Assembly: GCA_903895255.1 (NCBI GenBank)
Contig: CAITTG010000132.1
Location: 1-49,653 of the forward strand
Length of the DNA: 49,653 nt
Origin: an uncultured Verrucomicrobia subdivision 3 bacterium
Lineage (GTDB): Bacteria; Verrucomicrobiota; Verrucomicrobiia; Limisphaerales; UBA11358
Reading direction: 5' to 3'
Shown here: one piece after another, positions 48,853 to 49,653 of the stretch
How the letters are laid out: each line of letters opens with the position of its first letter
Numbering within the stretch: the first letter of the stretch is position 1
Notes under the pieces: model-generated
The model's input: only the letters and a program-made list of their open reading frames with translations
Told to the model about the DNA's origin: nothing
The model's database searches: none
Made by a program: the position numbers and the translations under genes

Positions 48853-49244
48853 TACTTCTTTTTACCGTACATCTGCTCCGGCGTTTCCAACTGGGCCTCG
48901 GTAATCTTGAAGTCTCCCGCCGCGTCCGTGACCGAACGAAAAAAGCAGGACTGGTAACCCTCATGACAAGCCGCGCCAATTTGGTCCACTTGAATCAGCA
49001 ACGTGTCGCCGTCGCAATCGAAAGCGAGGTCTTTGACCGTTTGCGTGTGGCCGCTCTCCTCGCCCTTCATCCAGAATTTCTGGCGGGAGCGGCTCCAAAA
49101 ATGGGTTTTGCCGGTTTCGAGGGTTTTTTCGAGCGAGGCCCGGTTCATCCAGGCCATCATGACCACGCGGCCGGTTTTCTGTTCCTGCACGATGGCCGGA
49201 ATCAGGCCATTGGCGTCAAACTTCAATTTGTCGTAAAAGCTCAT
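48852..49244 (-). CDS. hisI: Phosphoribosyl-AMP cyclohydrolase
   Basis: The 130-residue enzyme opens the purine ring of PR-AMP in histidine synthesis. Conserved are LIPAIVQEQKTGRVVMMAWMN, the substrate loop KTHFWSRSRQKFWMKGEESGHTQ, the metal aspartates FDCDGDTLLIQV, and the zinc cysteines in GAACHEGYQSCFFR. The HisE pyrophosphohydrolase domain is absent, so that step must be encoded elsewhere. It is the first gene of the minus-strand hisI-membrane protein-trpE run. Confidence 0.96.
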   Translation of the reverse strand: MSFYDKLKFDANGLIPAIVQEQKTGRVVMMAWMNRASLEKTLETGKTHFWSRSRQKFWMKGEESGHTQTVKDLAFDCDGDTLLIQVDQIGAACHEGYQSCFFRSVTDAAGDFKITEAQLETPEQMYGKKK

Positions 49245-49258
49245 AGCGGGATGATTTC

Positions 49259-49288
49259 AGCATACTTTCCCCCCGGCAAAAAGGGCAA
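49259..49288 (-). promoter_or_regulatory. Candidate hisI operon promoter
   Basis: TTGCCC (49288-49283), an 18-base spacer and TATGCT (49264-49259) lie 14 bases before ATG 49244, giving a leader of about eight bases and no visible ribosome-binding site. Confidence 0.45.
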
Positions 49289-49378
49289 TTTTAATTAATC
49301 CACGAAAAACGCGGCTACCCCGGCGGCGCTGCGTCCAACCACCACCTCGGCCCGGATGCCATCCAAACCGTCCGCCCA

Positions 49379-49408
49379 GAGCTCGTAGGAGCCGACGTGA
49401 GGAGGCTC
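49379..49408. repeat. REP-like element
   Basis: The 30-base stretch beginning GAGCTCGTAGGAGCCGACGT and ending GAGGCTC can fold on GAGCCGACG/GTGAGGAGGCTC-type pairings. I recall similar elements as frequent intergenic repeats in Verrucomicrobiota. Only one copy is in this window. Confidence 0.4.
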
Positions 49409-49430
49409 ATTTATAATCCACCCTTCTCCT

Positions 49431-49496
49431 CGGAGTGCGGCCGTCTCGGCCGCGCCGCACCGTCCGACCACCCTCAACCATCGGCACACCGGATGC
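49431..49496. repeat. 66-bp direct repeat, copy 1
   Basis: The 66 bases from CGGAGTGCGGCCGTCTCGGC to GGATGC match 49588-49653 with two substitutions. The first 20 bases are the same core as in the array at the left end of the window. Confidence 0.9.
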
Positions 49497-49587
49497 CGTC
49501 ACCAGTCGGTGGCCGCATGCCTCCCATCCGGTAAAATGCTTTGCGCCTCTGCGCCTTTGCGTTAAATCAGCAATTTTTGCCCTCCGC

Positions 49588-49653
49588 CGGAGTGCGGCCG
49601 TCTCGGCCGCGCCGCGCCGTCCGACCACCCTCAACCATCGGCACGCCGGATGC
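49588..49653. repeat. 66-bp direct repeat, copy 2 (reaches the window end)
   Basis: This second copy lies 157 bases after the first; the window ends exactly with its GGATGC, so the array may continue. The intervening DNA holds TTTGCGCCTCTGCGCCTTTGCG (about 49540-49561), a low-complexity stretch that I recall from related genomes. Confidence 0.85.

Overview
The window looks like a chromosomal stretch of a high-GC Verrucomicrobiota bacterium, probably of the Pedosphaera/Limisphaerales type. That placement is an inference. It rests on the G+C-rich genes, on intergenic DNA full of short hairpin repeats (units built on GGAGTGCGGCCGTCTCGGC at both window ends, and on AGCTCCGTAGGAGCGACAT near 4.5 and 5.3 kb), on sugar-acid and pectin catabolism genes, and on futalosine-type menaquinone synthesis. 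No rRNA, tRNA, CRISPR array, prophage or intact insertion sequence was recognised.

Region 0.5-12.2 kb is a purine-degradation locus. Adenine deaminase (ade) stands apart on the plus strand. On the minus strand lie uraD, a serine beta-lactamase-family protein, uraH, allantoate amidohydrolase, allantoinase and ureidoglycine aminohydrolase (allE). After an interruption come a small membrane protein and a second M20 amidohydrolase that reads like plant ureidoglycolate amidohydrolase. Urate oxidase (uox) is divergent. Together these cover urate to glyoxylate with release of all nitrogen as ammonia and no urea step. The interruption (4.39-5.64 kb) is a GNAT gene between two 207-bp direct repeats, each carrying a near-consensus promoter. 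A low-GC PD-(D/E)XK-like gene is also inserted near ade.

Region 12.2-15.7 kb holds an HTH-metallo-beta-lactamase protein, ilvN-ilvC with a clear terminator, and an MNT-HEPN toxin-antitoxin-like pair in which the HEPN gene is broken by an in-frame amber codon. Region 15.8-27.2 kb is a tightly packed minus-strand operon for pectin-type sugar-acid use: a secreted beta-propeller protein, a GH28 glycosidase, an MFS sugar-acid transporter, an enolase-superfamily dehydratase, an AraD1-like FAH protein, a beta-hydroxyacid dehydrogenase and 2-oxoglutarate semialdehyde dehydrogenase. It is preceded by a palindromic operator overlapping its promoter, and by a GH63-type glucosidase.

Region 27.3-34.4 kb carries an arginyltransferase-like GNAT, mazG, a PemK/MazF toxin-antitoxin pair, a sugar nucleotidyltransferase coupled to ptsI, efp (with Asn in place of the usual modified Lys), a VapBC pair and mqnA. 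Region 34.4-49.3 kb has a secreted YHYH protein, a decayed MFS gene beside a 10-bp tandem repeat, pdxA, a SurA-like chaperone, an Asp/Asn beta-hydroxylase, a UDP-sugar pyrophosphorylase, alanine-glyoxylate aminotransferase (a plausible sink for glyoxylate), an FmdB zinc ribbon, a candidate small RNA, a hybrid histidine kinase, trpE and hisI.

A recurring regulatory feature is a promoter whose -10 box ends only 6-9 bases before the start codon, so that transcripts would be leaderless. It is seen at all three toxin-antitoxin modules and at the HTH-MBL gene.
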